Positions 33,738-42,436 are shown, counted from the first letter of the stretch. The stretch is 64,000 nucleotides of DNA from JACMQX01 sp040385105 (GCA_040385105.1 JAZKHY010000004.1:273419-337418), one strand, 5' to 3'. The notes: generated by a model not told the origin, from the sequence alone. Numbers and translations: made by a program.

Positions 33738-33769
33738 CAAAAAAAGGAGACTCACTTCCATGAGTCCCC
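33738..33769 (-). terminator. Terminator after the Cro-like gene
   Basis: GGAGACTCA...TGAGTCCCC (one mismatch) encloses a 6-nt loop and is followed on the minus strand by a run of T. It lies 11 bp after the Cro-like stop and could be an antitermination-controlled early terminator. Confidence 0.72.
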
Positions 33770-33780
33770 GCACCAAAACC

Positions 33781-34071
33781 TTAGACCTTCGCGCCCTCGC
33801 AAGCCACCGTCTGCCGGCCTTGCAGCTCGGGCCAGCAATCCAGGTAATCGAGCGGCCGCAACGCTTCCCGCGGCACCGCGCAGTTCGTTGCGCGCTCAAT
33901 GCGCACGCTCTGCTTGACTGGCACGCCCAGCTGCTTGCGTTTCTTCCAATTGCCGACGGCAGACACGGACACTTTGCAGATCTTGGCAAGGGCCGGTCGG
34001 CCACCCACAAGCCGCGCCGCCTTATCGAGCGGATGTTCGCCTTCAGGATCAGGGCATGACGTGTTTTGCAT
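33781..34071 (-). CDS. Cro/YdaS-like HTH repressor, 96 aa
   Basis: The segment LDKAARLVGGRPALAKICKVSVSAVGNWKKRKQL is a YdaS/Cro-type helix-turn-helix. It is transcribed divergently from the CI-like gene, with three operator palindromes between. It probably turns off lysogenic transcription during lytic growth. Confidence 0.85.
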   Translation of the reverse strand: MQNTSCPDPEGEHPLDKAARLVGGRPALAKICKVSVSAVGNWKKRKQLGVPVKQSVRIERATNCAVPREALRPLDYLDCWPELQGRQTVACEGAKV

Positions 34072-34082
34072 GGCCGCACTCT

Positions 34083-34133
34083 AACACGTTAAGTGTTAAT
34101 AAACCAACACCACGTGTTGACACTTTTTGTGTT
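34083..34133. promoter_or_regulatory. Three repressor operators between Cro-like and CI-like genes
   Basis: AACAC-GTTAA-GTGTT (34083-34097), AACAC-CAC-GTGTT (34106-34118) and GACAC-TTTTT-GTGTT (34119-34133) form a cluster of near-identical half-sites. Two are spaced by 5 nt and one by 3 nt. This is the divergent immunity control region of the phage. Confidence 0.8.
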
Positions 34134-34145
34134 CAATCAAGCTCT

Positions 34146-34604
34146 ATGAAGTCAGTAGGCGAACGAATTCGGCAAGCTCGCGAGGCTCGACAAATGAGCG
34201 GGGAGGCGCTCGCACGGAAGGTTGGCTACAAACACCAGTCAGCCATTGGGAATTTGGAGAACCGCCCAGGAGGCACAGGGGGAAACAAAATAAGCGAGAT
34301 AGCCGAGGTACTGGAGGTGCCTCTTGAATGGCTGCTACGTGGACCAGATGGAGAGGACGTTCCCGAACTGCCCCAAAAGACACCATGGAGCGATGCTCAG
34401 CAACGCCGGTTCGCCGGGCGCGGTGGGGAGGGCGACCAGTCGGTCGAGGCCATCACGCGGGAAGCAATGGAATTGTTCGGTAAGTTATCACTAAATGGGA
34501 AGCACCAGGCAATGGTTTATCTGCGATTCTTGGCATCTCAGGAGCCGCCAGCAACTCAGTCTGTTTCCGGGGAAGATCATCCCCTTTCCCACAAGGCTGC
34601 ATAA
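34146..34604 (+). CDS. CI-like XRE repressor without peptidase domain, 152 aa
   Basis: The ATG at 34146 gives a protein beginning directly with the HTH: ERIRQAREARQMSGEALARKVGYKHQSAIG. The remainder is helical and lacks the Ser-Lys LexA-like peptidase of lambda CI, so induction would not use RecA-stimulated self-cleavage. It sits at the operator cluster and ends at a good terminator. Confidence 0.87.
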   Translation: MKSVGERIRQAREARQMSGEALARKVGYKHQSAIGNLENRPGGTGGNKISEIAEVLEVPLEWLLRGPDGEDVPELPQKTPWSDAQQRRFAGRGGEGDQSVEAITREAMELFGKLSLNGKHQAMVYLRFLASQEPPATQSVSGEDHPLSHKAA

Positions 34605-34676
34605 CGCGCCGACGGGGAAAATAACTACATAGGCGCGCGCGACTTCGAGCCGCGACGGTCGACCTACTCGGCAATC

Positions 34677-34700
34677 AAGCCCGCAGTTGCGGGCTTTTTT
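34677..34700 (+). terminator. Terminator of the CI-like gene
   Basis: AGCCCGC-AGTT-GCGGGCT followed by T6, 73 bp after the repressor stop and directly before the rightward promoter region. It separates lysogenic from early transcription. Confidence 0.85.
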
Positions 34701-34712
34701 CTGCCCAGATCA

Positions 34713-34754
34713 AACACGTTATGTGTTGACTCTTTAAACACGTTATGTGATTAT
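34713..34754 (+). promoter_or_regulatory. Rightward early promoter overlapped by two operators
   Basis: TTGACT (34726-34731), 17-bp spacer and GATTAT (34749-34754) make a good sigma-70 promoter. AACAC-GTTAT-GTGTT (34713-34727) covers the -35 edge and AACAC-GTTAT-GTGAT (34737-34751) covers the spacer and -10. Repressor binding would block it. It drives the early plus-strand operon from 34784. Confidence 0.82.
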
Positions 34755-34783
34755 CGGCCACCCAATCAACACGGAGGCCCCAA

Positions 34784-35023
34784 TTGCACACCCAAACCCA
34801 ACACAGTGCAGGCGCCTGCACACGAAGCATCGAGCTTCCGCAGCACATCGAAAAGAAGCTGTTCGCCCCAGCCGATATGGCTGCCGGCATGGGCTTCGAC
34901 TGGCAGGCAACGGAGGCCCTTGACGCCCCGTGCCGCGTCCCCAGCGGCGGCGCCCGCGCCTTCCTCTCGACCTTCGGTCCGAGCATCGTGACGGGATTCG
35001 TCCCATGCCAGGGACGCACATGA
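34784..35023 (+). CDS. First early gene, 79 aa, TTG start
   Basis: The start is a TTG preceded by GGAGG at 34773-34777. The product is small with no known motif; its codons 8-13 contain a 16-bp palindrome (34806). It overlaps the next gene by 4 nt (ATGA). Confidence 0.6.
   Translation: MHTQTQHSAGACTRSIELPQHIEKKLFAPADMAAGMGFDWQATEALDAPCRVPSGGARAFLSTFGPSIVTGFVPCQGRT
34806..34821. repeat. Dispersed palindrome, copy 5
   Basis: GTGCAGGCGCCTGCAC, a perfect 16-bp palindrome in the first early gene. Confidence 0.75.
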
Positions 35024-35319
35024 GCACCGGCCGAAAGCACACCCGCGCCACGCTGACGATCCAGCGCCGCCTGGAAGCGCTGGAGCTGGACCACCTGCGC
35101 GACCTCGCCGCCGAGCAGGCCGCGCAGATCGAGCAGCTGACCACAGCCAACGAGCGCCTGCAGCTCTACGCGCAGGACGCCGACCGCAACGCGGAGTTCT
35201 GGCAGGACCAGCACCACGAGCTGGCGGACCACCTGAACGACGGCACGGCCGACGCTCGCTGCATTGGCCTCACCGTGACAGGCGAGCTGCTCGTAGTCAG
35301 CACGGGAGCGATGCAATGA
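35020..35319 (+). CDS. Early coiled-coil phage protein, 99 aa
   Basis: The ATG at 35020 overlaps the previous stop. IQRRLEALELDHLRDLAAEQAAQIEQLTTANERLQ is a clear coiled-coil stretch. The C-terminal part is short and hydrophobic. Unknown role. Confidence 0.65.
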   Translation: MSTGRKHTRATLTIQRRLEALELDHLRDLAAEQAAQIEQLTTANERLQLYAQDADRNAEFWQDQHHELADHLNDGTADARCIGLTVTGELLVVSTGAMQ

Positions 35320-35510
35320 AGCCCTTCCTCCGTACACGCGTTTTCATCGGGCACTATCGCATCGCTCGGCGCTGCTGCGGCCCGTTGCGGTCCCTATGGA
35401 TCGCGCAGGCATTCACAGCGCTTCTGCCCCAGCGCGCGGCCATCACCACGTGGTCCGTTGCACTGGTCATCGCCATCCTCATTGCCGCTGCACCGGGATG
35501 GATGTCATGA
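35316..35510 (+). CDS. Small membrane protein, 64 aa
   Basis: Basic N-terminus (RTRVFIGHYRIARRCC) and one hydrophobic helix (WSVALVIAILIAAAPGWM) at the C-terminus. It overlaps both neighbours by 4 nt. Could be a superinfection-exclusion or membrane-associated early protein; no family known. Confidence 0.55.
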   Translation: MKPFLRTRVFIGHYRIARRCCGPLRSLWIAQAFTALLPQRAAITTWSVALVIAILIAAAPGWMS

Positions 35511-35740
35511 CAACCCCCAGCACCAAACCCGTCCACCGCGAGACCAGCGCCTTCGTGCGCGACGGCAGCAAGCTGAAGCCGTTGATCGCCACTATCCACG
35601 GCAGCCTGCTCATCCTGCGCCCCAAGGGCACGCGCCGCCCCGAGGTCATCGACCTGGGCGCCGTGTGGCAGGGCGCCGTCAAGAACCGCGTCGCACTCGA
35701 ACGCGCCGAGCGCAAGGCCCTGCGCCGCAGCCGCCGCTGA
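35507..35740 (+). CDS. Small early phage protein, 77 aa
   Basis: The ATG at 35507 overlaps the preceding TGA. The sequence is basic at the C-terminus (ERAERKALRRSRR) with a beta-like centre (IATIHGSLLILRPKG). Unknown function; may bind nucleic acid given the basic tail. Confidence 0.6.
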   Translation: MTTPSTKPVHRETSAFVRDGSKLKPLIATIHGSLLILRPKGTRRPEVIDLGAVWQGAVKNRVALERAERKALRRSRR

Positions 35741-35775
35741 CCCCCATCCCATCACCACAACCCGGAGGAATTCCC

Positions 35776-36249
35776 ATGTTCGCCCTTGACCCGTCCCAGT
35801 GGCTGCTTGCCGGCCTCGCCCTCATCCTGCTCGTGCTGCTCTGCCTGATGATGGCGCGGCGCTGGCACCAGGCCAGCATAGCCGCCAGCCACTACCGCAC
35901 TGCAAGCGGCCGGCTCATCGCCAAGCAGACCGAGAACATCTTGCGCCACCCGATGGCCGTGCCGCGGCGTCACCTGACATCGGCGCCAGCCGCGCCGGTG
36001 CTGCACACGCGCAATAGCCGTGCATTCTGGACCGCCGCGAAGTGCAGCCAGATCAACACGCGGGCCCGGACTCAGGCGCAGTTCGACTGGGCGCAGCACG
36101 GCCGCTCGATGCCCGGGCCCTATACCGCGGGCACGATCGAGCATGCGCAGTGGCGCGCCGCCTACGACGCAGCATTCCAGGCCGAGGGCATGCCCGCCGC
36201 AGCGACCGTGCAGACAGCTGCACAGCCCAGCGAAGCCGTCGCGGCCTGA
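35776..36249 (+). CDS. Early membrane-anchored protein, 157 aa
   Basis: An ATG after GGAGG (35764) starts a protein with one N-terminal transmembrane segment (LLAGLALILLVLLCLMMA) and a basic soluble domain. A 16-bp palindrome (36208-36223) lies in its last codons. No family recognised. Confidence 0.6.
   Translation: MFALDPSQWLLAGLALILLVLLCLMMARRWHQASIAASHYRTASGRLIAKQTENILRHPMAVPRRHLTSAPAAPVLHTRNSRAFWTAAKCSQINTRARTQAQFDWAQHGRSMPGPYTAGTIEHAQWRAAYDAAFQAEGMPAAATVQTAAQPSEAVAA
36208..36223. repeat. Dispersed palindrome, copy 6
   Basis: GTGCAGACAGCTGCAC near the 3' end of the 157-aa membrane-anchored protein gene. Confidence 0.7.
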
Positions 36250-36252
36250 GTC

Positions 36253-36636
36253 ATGTCCACCGCGGCAGCACCCACCGAACCCCGCGCCGTGATCGCGCTG
36301 CGGGCGTTCCTGACGATGAGGCCGACCGGCGTAGTTGCCGGCACCGCCCTGGACTCGGAGCGTGGGCTGTTGTTTGTGGCCCGCGACACCTCCGGCCTTT
36401 TCCCGAATGGTTTCAGCGCCGCATGGATCGGCCCCGAAGCCGCGAAGTTCTACGAGGAACACGCCGCCGAACTCAAACCCGGGCGCTGCGTCGATCTGGA
36501 GATCTACCACGTGCGCCCCGTGAATGCCGAGCTTCGCGCCCGCGTGAAGTCCTGCGCCCTTGCACCCCTCCCGCCCAGCTGGATCGCCCACGAGGAAAAG
36601 CTGCGGCACCAACCCCAAGAGAACCAACCAGCATGA
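36253..36636 (+). CDS. Early phage protein, 127 aa
   Basis: It has beta-strand-like stretches (GTALDSERGLLFVARDTSGLF; GRCVDLEIYHVRPV) and no catalytic signature. It is encoded between the membrane protein and the 75-aa gene, overlapping the latter by 4 nt. The family was not recognised. Confidence 0.6.
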   Translation: MSTAAAPTEPRAVIALRAFLTMRPTGVVAGTALDSERGLLFVARDTSGLFPNGFSAAWIGPEAAKFYEEHAAELKPGRCVDLEIYHVRPVNAELRARVKSCALAPLPPSWIAHEEKLRHQPQENQPA

Positions 36637-36860
36637 AGACTGTCACCATCGTCCTGCGCGACACGAAGTCCGCGAACCGCCCGGGCGTCGCCGTCATCAC
36701 CGACGCCGGCGCCCCCACCATCGGCGAGATCCGCACGCCCGCCGAGCTGCTCGCCATGGAACTGCTCCGCCAGCTCAACGTGCGGGCCCAGTCCGTCCAG
36801 TACGGCAACGAAAGCGCCCGCCTCGCCGGCGAACTGGTCGCAGCGGGAGCCGAGCTGTGA
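36633..36860 (+). CDS. Small early phage protein, 75 aa
   Basis: The ATG at 36633 is coupled to the upstream stop, and its own stop overlaps the GTG of the kinase gene. The sequence TIVLRDTKSANRPGVAVITDAG then a helix suggests a small alpha/beta protein. Function unknown. Confidence 0.6.
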   Translation: MKTVTIVLRDTKSANRPGVAVITDAGAPTIGEIRTPAELLAMELLRQLNVRAQSVQYGNESARLAGELVAAGAEL

Positions 36861-37570
36861 TCCACCTTCACCTGATCGGCCTCGCGGGCCCCAAGGGCGC
36901 CGGCAAGGACACCGTGGCCCAGCTGCTCGCCACACACGCCAAATTCAAGATGACGGCTTTCGGCGACGCCCTCCGCGGTCAGCTGTGCCAGGCCTTCAGC
37001 GTCGAGCTGGACATTTTCACCCGCCGCGACCTCAAGGACACGCCCTCGGACGCGCTGGCGATCTGGCGCGCGACCGACAACGCCTTCATCGGCGTGATGC
37101 TCAAGCACTTCCGCAAGCTGTACGGCGACAACCAGGCGCGCCACGAAATGGACAAGCCACGCAGCCCGCGCGACGTCATGAAGTTTTGGGCGAACGAATA
37201 CCGGCGCGAGACCGAGTCCCCGGACTACTGGCGCCGCATCGTCGTCGCGAAGATCCGCGATGACCACCGTCGCCATCAGTGGCGCCACGTGGTCCCCGAC
37301 GTGCGCTTCCGCAACGAGGCCGAGGTGATCAAGAACATGGGCGGCGTGATCTGGCAGATCCAGCGCCCAGGCCTTGAGGCCGATCCGCTCGACACCACCG
37401 AGACCAGCGGCGCCGAGTTCGCCCCGACCGTGGTGATCAACAACCGCCTGGGCATCGGCCACCTGCAGGACGTCGTCATGGGCAACTGGGTGATGGCTGA
37501 GACCGGCCTGAACTGGTCCAACGTGCGCAGCATGGGCGACACGCTGGCGATGGAAGCGGCTGCAGCATGA
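36857..37570 (+). CDS. Phage deoxynucleoside monophosphate kinase
   Basis: The GTG start overlaps the preceding TGA. The P-loop GPKGAGKDT lies near residue 10 and TAFGDALR follows; the sequence matches dNMP kinase-like proteins of phages (T4 gp1 type). It phosphorylates dNMPs for phage DNA synthesis and is the only clear nucleotide-metabolism enzyme in the early operon. It is 237 aa, a normal length. Confidence 0.82.
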   Translation: MIHLHLIGLAGPKGAGKDTVAQLLATHAKFKMTAFGDALRGQLCQAFSVELDIFTRRDLKDTPSDALAIWRATDNAFIGVMLKHFRKLYGDNQARHEMDKPRSPRDVMKFWANEYRRETESPDYWRRIVVAKIRDDHRRHQWRHVVPDVRFRNEAEVIKNMGGVIWQIQRPGLEADPLDTTETSGAEFAPTVVINNRLGIGHLQDVVMGNWVMAETGLNWSNVRSMGDTLAMEAAAA

Positions 37571-37974
37571 TCGAGCGCCAGCCCTCCCCGGCCACGATCA
37601 AGAGGATGGCAGCGCAGGCCTTTCACGCGCGCACCCGGGCCGGTATCGCCGGCACCATCCCGCCGGCAACCGTGCAGGCCGCAGCCGCCCAGGCCGAGCC
37701 CGTCCACATGACGCATCTGCCCTACCTCGCACGCCGCCTGCTGCGAATCATCGCGCGACACGAACACATCACGGCCGAGCAGCTGTACCTCGAAGCCGAC
37801 TTCCCCGGCCGCATCGAGGCCGACCACCTGACGCTGCTGGGCCTCATCGAGCGGCACACCCGCGGCACCGAGTTTTCGTTCGAGATCACCCAGGCCGGCG
37901 CGCAATGCGTCGCCAATGAACCCCCGCGCAAGTCCGCGCAAACCCTCAAAACCGGAGAACACAACCATGCCTAA
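37567..37974 (+). CDS. Early phage protein with possible HTH, 135 aa
   Basis: The C-terminal half, MTHLPYLARRLLRIIARHEHITAEQL and LTLLGLIERHTRGTEFSFEIT, has the helix-turn-helix-wing rhythm of winged-helix proteins. It overlaps the ParB-SWIB gene by 8 nt. No named family recognised. Confidence 0.6.
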   Translation: MIERQPSPATIKRMAAQAFHARTRAGIAGTIPPATVQAAAAQAEPVHMTHLPYLARRLLRIIARHEHITAEQLYLEADFPGRIEADHLTLLGLIERHTRGTEFSFEITQAGAQCVANEPPRKSAQTLKTGEHNHA

Positions 37975-40519
37975 AAAACTTCCGTCTTCGCTTGCCGGCA
38001 AAAAGGTCAAGCTGCTGGAGAGCCTGCGCCTTGATGGGCACGAACACCCCCACGCCGGCGCGGTCGGCACGGTCCAGGGCCGAGTGGGGCCCGACGCCTT
38101 CGAAGTGCTGCTGCATGACAGCGCCGAGACAGTGACCGTGGCTCAGGGCGATTGGGGCCCGACCGATGAGGATATGCAGGCCATGCTCGCGAAGCCGAGC
38201 CCGCGGCTGGACTTGCCGGTCACGCCCGCGAACCAGGTCAAGCTGCGCGAGGATCTGCTGGACGATGACGGCGAGCAGCATGAATACGCCGGCGAGACAG
38301 TGATCATCACTGCACGCCTTGATGGCGACAAATTTACCGCCCGCGTCGGTGGCGACGATGCCGATGATGGCGATGTCCTGATGGTCAAGGCGGGCGACTG
38401 GCTGGAACCCACCACGCCCCTGATCTTTGCGGCGCCCGAGTTTATCGAGCAGCTGGCGACGATCAACCTCTTCACCGACCCAGCGCTAAACCAAGTGGTG
38501 CTGATGCGGCCGGGCGACATTGATGAGTCTCCATTCAATCCCCGGACCAACTACCCGGAGGACGAAGAGGCCGACATGGCGGCATCGGCCAGGGCCAACG
38601 GCATCATCCAGGCGGCGCTCGTGCGGCCGATGCCCAACGGACGGCACGAGGTAGTCTTCGGACACCGCCGGCGTCGCGCCGCCATCCGGGGCGAACTGGA
38701 GTTCATGCCTGTCTTCGTTCGCGAGCTGACCGACGAGCAGAGCGCCCAGCTGCAGGCGGTGGAAAACACCCAGCGCCGCGACCTCGATCCCATCGATGAA
38801 GGCCTGGGCTTCGCCGCCTACTGCAAGACGCACAACATCACGAAGGACCAGCTGGTGCAGCGGATTGGCAAGAGCCGCACGCACATCTACAACCGGCTCA
38901 AGTTGGCCACGCTGCACGAAGACGGCCGCAAAGCCCTGCGCAATGGCAGGATTCGCCCCGAAGTCGCCACGCTGATCGCCCGGGTGCCCGGCGAGAAGCA
39001 TCAGGCGCACGCCTTGAAGTTGATCATGGATAACACCTGGGCCAGCGCAAAGGGCGATGAGCTGATGACCGTGCGCAAGGCGCGCGACATGCTGCGCGAG
39101 AAGTTCACGCTCGCATTGAAAGGCGCCCTGTGGCAGCTGGACGATGCGACGCTGGTGGAAAGTGCAGGCGCCTGCACGACCTGCCCGAAGCGGTCAGGCA
39201 GTGACCCGATCATGTACGTCGACCTGCTGGGCGACGCCGGCTCCTACCGCTCGCCCACCGGCGAGAACGTCTGCACCGACCCTGCCTGCTTCGACACGAA
39301 GAAGACGGCCCAGCTCAAGGCCAATCAGATCGTGCTGGAGGCCAAGGGGAAGGTCGTTGTCGCGGGCAACAAGGCGCGCCAGGCCGTCAGTGCGCAGGGC
39401 GAGGTGAAGGGCGCGTACATCGCCCTCAAGGACGTCAAGGAGGCGATCAAGAAGGCGACCGTCAAGGGCAAGCCCGCGCCCGCGATCGAGACCGTCACGA
39501 TCCAGAACCCGCGCGACGGCAAGACCATCGAGGTAGTGAAGCGCGAGGACATGGTCGCGGCCGGCGTCAGCGTGCCGGCGCCGAAGAAGACAGGGCACGG
39601 GGGTTACGGCTCCGACGACTGGAAGCAGCAGCAGGCCGAGCGGGAGGCGCAGCGCGAACGTGAGCAGGCGAAGGCCAAGCGCGAGACCGAGATCCGCTTC
39701 GAGCTGCTGCAGGCCGTCCGCGCGGTCACGATCACCAAGACGCGCAGCCAGTTCGACATGATGCTGGTCCTCGACAAGGTGTTCGGCGCGGTCGGGCATT
39801 GGGAACGCGACATCCTGTGCAAGCTGTACGGCGCCAACAGCATCACAGCCCTGGGCAAGAGCGTCGACACCATGACGGTCGAGCAGATCGGCCAGCTGAT
39901 GCTGGACTGCGCACTGGTGACAAACGTGATGACGCATGGCGGCAATGAAAAGCCGGCGATGCTGGAGGACGCCGCCAAGCACTACGGCGTCGACGCAGCC
40001 GCGCTGCGGAAGGAAGCCCAGGCACGCGCGAGCCGCGCTGACGCCGAGCAGCGCAAGGCGGAGGTGAAGAAGGCCGAGGCAAAGAAGCCCACCGCCGCCA
40101 AGGCCAAACCATCGCCGGCAAAGGCCGGCACGCCGGCGAAGAAGGTCGCAGCGAAGCCGAAGAAGAAGGCGGCGCAGGCCGTTTTCATGGCGCCCATGGC
40201 CTGCTCGGAGAAGCTGCAGGCGATCGTCGGCACGACGCCACTGCCGCGTACTGAGATCGTTTCCAAGCTGTGGACCTACGTCAAGAAGAAGAGTCTCCAG
40301 GACAAGGCCAACAAGCGGATGATCAACTGCGACGACACGATGAAGTCGATCTTCGGCAAATCGCAAGTGTCGATGTTCGAGATGGCCGGCCTGATCGCCA
40401 AGCACGTCACGGCCGTCGATCCGCTGGCTGACGCTGCCGCAACACCTGCGCCGGCGAAGACGACGAAGAAGCCCGCCAAGGCGGCAGCCGTCGAGACAGC
40501 CGAGGAGGCAACTGCATGA
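37967..40519 (+). CDS. ParB-like protein with C-terminal SWIB domain, 850 aa
   Basis: Order: two related N-terminal modules of about 55 residues with KOW/SH3-like glycines (each ending AGDW or QGDW); a ParB/Spo0J core with GDIDESPFNPR, GHRRRRAA (232-239) and ENTQRRDLDPIDEG (266-279) and an HTH (DQLVQRIGKSRTHIYNRLK); a long helical middle with a Cys-containing stretch; an Ala/Lys/Pro linker (about 690-736); and a SWIB domain at about 738-817 (SEKLQAIVGTTPLPRTE, NKRMINCDDTMKSIFG, VSMFEMAGLIAKH). I know no such fusion. SWIB domains are known in chromatin complexes and some bacteria. Role is probably DNA binding or condensation. Confidence 0.85.
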   Translation: MPKKLPSSLAGKKVKLLESLRLDGHEHPHAGAVGTVQGRVGPDAFEVLLHDSAETVTVAQGDWGPTDEDMQAMLAKPSPRLDLPVTPANQVKLREDLLDDDGEQHEYAGETVIITARLDGDKFTARVGGDDADDGDVLMVKAGDWLEPTTPLIFAAPEFIEQLATINLFTDPALNQVVLMRPGDIDESPFNPRTNYPEDEEADMAASARANGIIQAALVRPMPNGRHEVVFGHRRRRAAIRGELEFMPVFVRELTDEQSAQLQAVENTQRRDLDPIDEGLGFAAYCKTHNITKDQLVQRIGKSRTHIYNRLKLATLHEDGRKALRNGRIRPEVATLIARVPGEKHQAHALKLIMDNTWASAKGDELMTVRKARDMLREKFTLALKGALWQLDDATLVESAGACTTCPKRSGSDPIMYVDLLGDAGSYRSPTGENVCTDPACFDTKKTAQLKANQIVLEAKGKVVVAGNKARQAVSAQGEVKGAYIALKDVKEAIKKATVKGKPAPAIETVTIQNPRDGKTIEVVKREDMVAAGVSVPAPKKTGHGGYGSDDWKQQQAEREAQREREQAKAKRETEIRFELLQAVRAVTITKTRSQFDMMLVLDKVFGAVGHWERDILCKLYGANSITALGKSVDTMTVEQIGQLMLDCALVTNVMTHGGNEKPAMLEDAAKHYGVDAAALRKEAQARASRADAEQRKAEVKKAEAKKPTAAKAKPSPAKAGTPAKKVAAKPKKKAAQAVFMAPMACSEKLQAIVGTTPLPRTEIVSKLWTYVKKKSLQDKANKRMINCDDTMKSIFGKSQVSMFEMAGLIAKHVTAVDPLADAAATPAPAKTTKKPAKAAAVETAEEATA
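39162..39177. repeat. Dispersed palindrome, copy 7
   Basis: GTGCAGGCGCCTGCAC, identical to copy 5, inside the ParB-SWIB gene itself. Confidence 0.75.
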
Positions 40520-41376
40520 GCGACGCCATCCACCCGGGCACCCCGGAAAACGCCGGCTTGCGCCTAGCCCACGCCGTCCAGCAGCTCAGCACGCAGGCCG
40601 GTGTCGAGTTCGACGCCATCGTGACCTGGCTGACCGGCGAGGGCGGGCTCGCGACCATGGCGCTGGCGCACTTCACCGGCGTCACCGAGGAGCAGCGCCT
40701 GATCAGCCATCTTCGGCAGCACATCGACCTTCCCGAGGGGGCGACGATGCGGCAAGCAATGCAGGCGGTCAGGCAGATCGCCGAGGCCTACGCACAGCCG
40801 GTCGACGCGGTCCTGCACTGCCCGTCGTGCAAACGTCAGCACATCGATGCGTGGGAGTCGTATAGCTGGAGGAACCCTCCGCACCGCACGCACCGCTGCG
40901 CAGGCTGCGGTGCGCACTGGACGCCATCGGATCGAAACACCAACGGCGTCGTGGCCGTCAAGCCAGGCAGTTCCGCGAATTGGCCCGTCCCGTCGCTGGA
41001 TCTGTTTGCAATTGAACGCCTGCCAATGCGCGATGAAATGGGCTTCACCTATCACCCGGACATCCCGGAGGGCGACGACGAAAAGCCGATAACGCCGCAC
41101 CTGTGGGCGATCGGCTGGGACGGCAAGTTCGTGAGCGCCGAGTCCGACATGTCCATCGAGGCCTACGACAAGGCCGTCGACAGCATGAACTTCCTTGACT
41201 GGACGCCATCCCGCCCCGAGGGCGACGGCTGGAAGCTGGCGGCGATCTATGACACCGAGGACGGCCCCTATGCGCTGTTCGTGAAGCCGTTCCCACACCA
41301 GCCAGCGCAGCCGCGCCAGGCCGACGACATGCCGCTGGAGACCAGCGAAGCCGACGCGAGGCCCGCCAATGTCTGA
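40516..41376 (+). CDS. Unknown early protein with zinc ribbon, 286 aa
   Basis: CPSCKRQHIDAW and CAGCGAHW form a four-Cys zinc ribbon in the middle. The N-terminus is helical, the C-terminus a charged beta-rich part. It is coupled to the ParB-SWIB gene (4-nt overlap) and to the DUF5131 gene. The zinc ribbon suggests DNA or RNA contact. Confidence 0.65.
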   Translation: MSDAIHPGTPENAGLRLAHAVQQLSTQAGVEFDAIVTWLTGEGGLATMALAHFTGVTEEQRLISHLRQHIDLPEGATMRQAMQAVRQIAEAYAQPVDAVLHCPSCKRQHIDAWESYSWRNPPHRTHRCAGCGAHWTPSDRNTNGVVAVKPGSSANWPVPSLDLFAIERLPMRDEMGFTYHPDIPEGDDEKPITPHLWAIGWDGKFVSAESDMSIEAYDKAVDSMNFLDWTPSRPEGDGWKLAAIYDTEDGPYALFVKPFPHQPAQPRQADDMPLETSEADARPANV

Positions 41377-42436
41377 AAACTCCAAGATCGAATGGACGGA
41401 CCACACGTTCAATCCGTGGGAGGGTTGTCAGAAGGTGGGCCCAGGCTGCGACAACTGCTACGCAGAGGCTCGCAATGCCCGCTACGGCGCCGGCGTGGCG
41501 GTCAACTGGGGCCCGGGCGCCCCGCGCCGCCGCACGAGCAACGCGAACTGGCAAAAGCCGATCGCCTGGGACAAGGCGCACGCCGAGTTCTATGCGCAGC
41601 ACGGACGCCGGCAGCGGGTGTTCTGCGCGAGCCTCGCAGACGTGTTCGACAACGCGGTTGATCCGGCGTGGCGCAGCGACCTGTTCGACCTGATCGAACT
41701 CACCCCGAACCTTGACTGGCTACTGCTCACCAAGCGCATCGGCAACGTAGCCGACATGGTGCGCCGCGCGAAGTCGCATGACTGGCTGGCCGGGCGCAAT
41801 AACGTCTGGCTCGGTGCCACAGTCGTCAACCAGGGCGAGGCCGACCGGGACGTTCCCAAACTGCTTGACGTGCAGGCCCTGGTCCGCTTTCTCAGCATCG
41901 AGCCGATCCTCGGGCCGATCTGCCTTACCGAACTGCAGCCGCCGGGCGAGTCTCGCACATGGATCGATGCACTCCGCGGCACGGCATCATCCTTGGCCGG
42001 TACCGGGCCTACGTGGGCCGTCCCACGCATCGACTGGGTGATCGTTGGCGGGGAGAGCGGCCCGGGCGCGCGTCCGATGCACCCGACGTGGGCCCAGCAG
42101 TTGCGCAACGAATGCGCGGCTGCTGGTGTGCCGTTCCTTTTCAAGCAATGGGGCGAGTGGCTGCCAATCAGCCAGCAGGAGGAGGATTTCACCAACCGGC
42201 TTTATCGTTCGCAGCGCAAAGCGAAGCTCCACGAGGACCAAGGCGCCATAGATGAGCTGTACGGCCGACGCTGCACCGTCGAGAGCGCCGTGGTGCAGCT
42301 CGACGGCAGCACGCACAGGATCACAGCACCCGGCGCGTTCCTGCAAGGGACGGACCCGATGACGACGTTCAAGGTCGGCAAGAAGGCCGCTGCGCGCCTG
42401 CTGGACACCGCCACCCACGACGGAGCGCCAACATGA
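41369..42436 (+). CDS. Phage Gp37/Gp68-like protein (DUF5131), radical-SAM-like cysteine motif
   Basis: SKIEWTDHTFNPWEGC then GPGCDNCYAEARN matches DUF5131 proteins, which are widespread in phages. The C-x6-C-x2-C spacing resembles a radical-SAM iron-sulphur motif. The conserved tail region has DWVIVGGESGPGARPM. The function is not known to me; nucleic-acid modification is plausible. Confidence 0.87.
   Translation: MSENSKIEWTDHTFNPWEGCQKVGPGCDNCYAEARNARYGAGVAVNWGPGAPRRRTSNANWQKPIAWDKAHAEFYAQHGRRQRVFCASLADVFDNAVDPAWRSDLFDLIELTPNLDWLLLTKRIGNVADMVRRAKSHDWLAGRNNVWLGATVVNQGEADRDVPKLLDVQALVRFLSIEPILGPICLTELQPPGESRTWIDALRGTASSLAGTGPTWAVPRIDWVIVGGESGPGARPMHPTWAQQLRNECAAAGVPFLFKQWGEWLPISQQEEDFTNRLYRSQRKAKLHEDQGAIDELYGRRCTVESAVVQLDGSTHRITAPGAFLQGTDPMTTFKVGKKAAARLLDTATHDGAPT

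Noticed and set aside
33228..34386. Additional small frames around the immunity region
   Set aside because: They overlap operators or strong HTH genes and lack ribosome sites.
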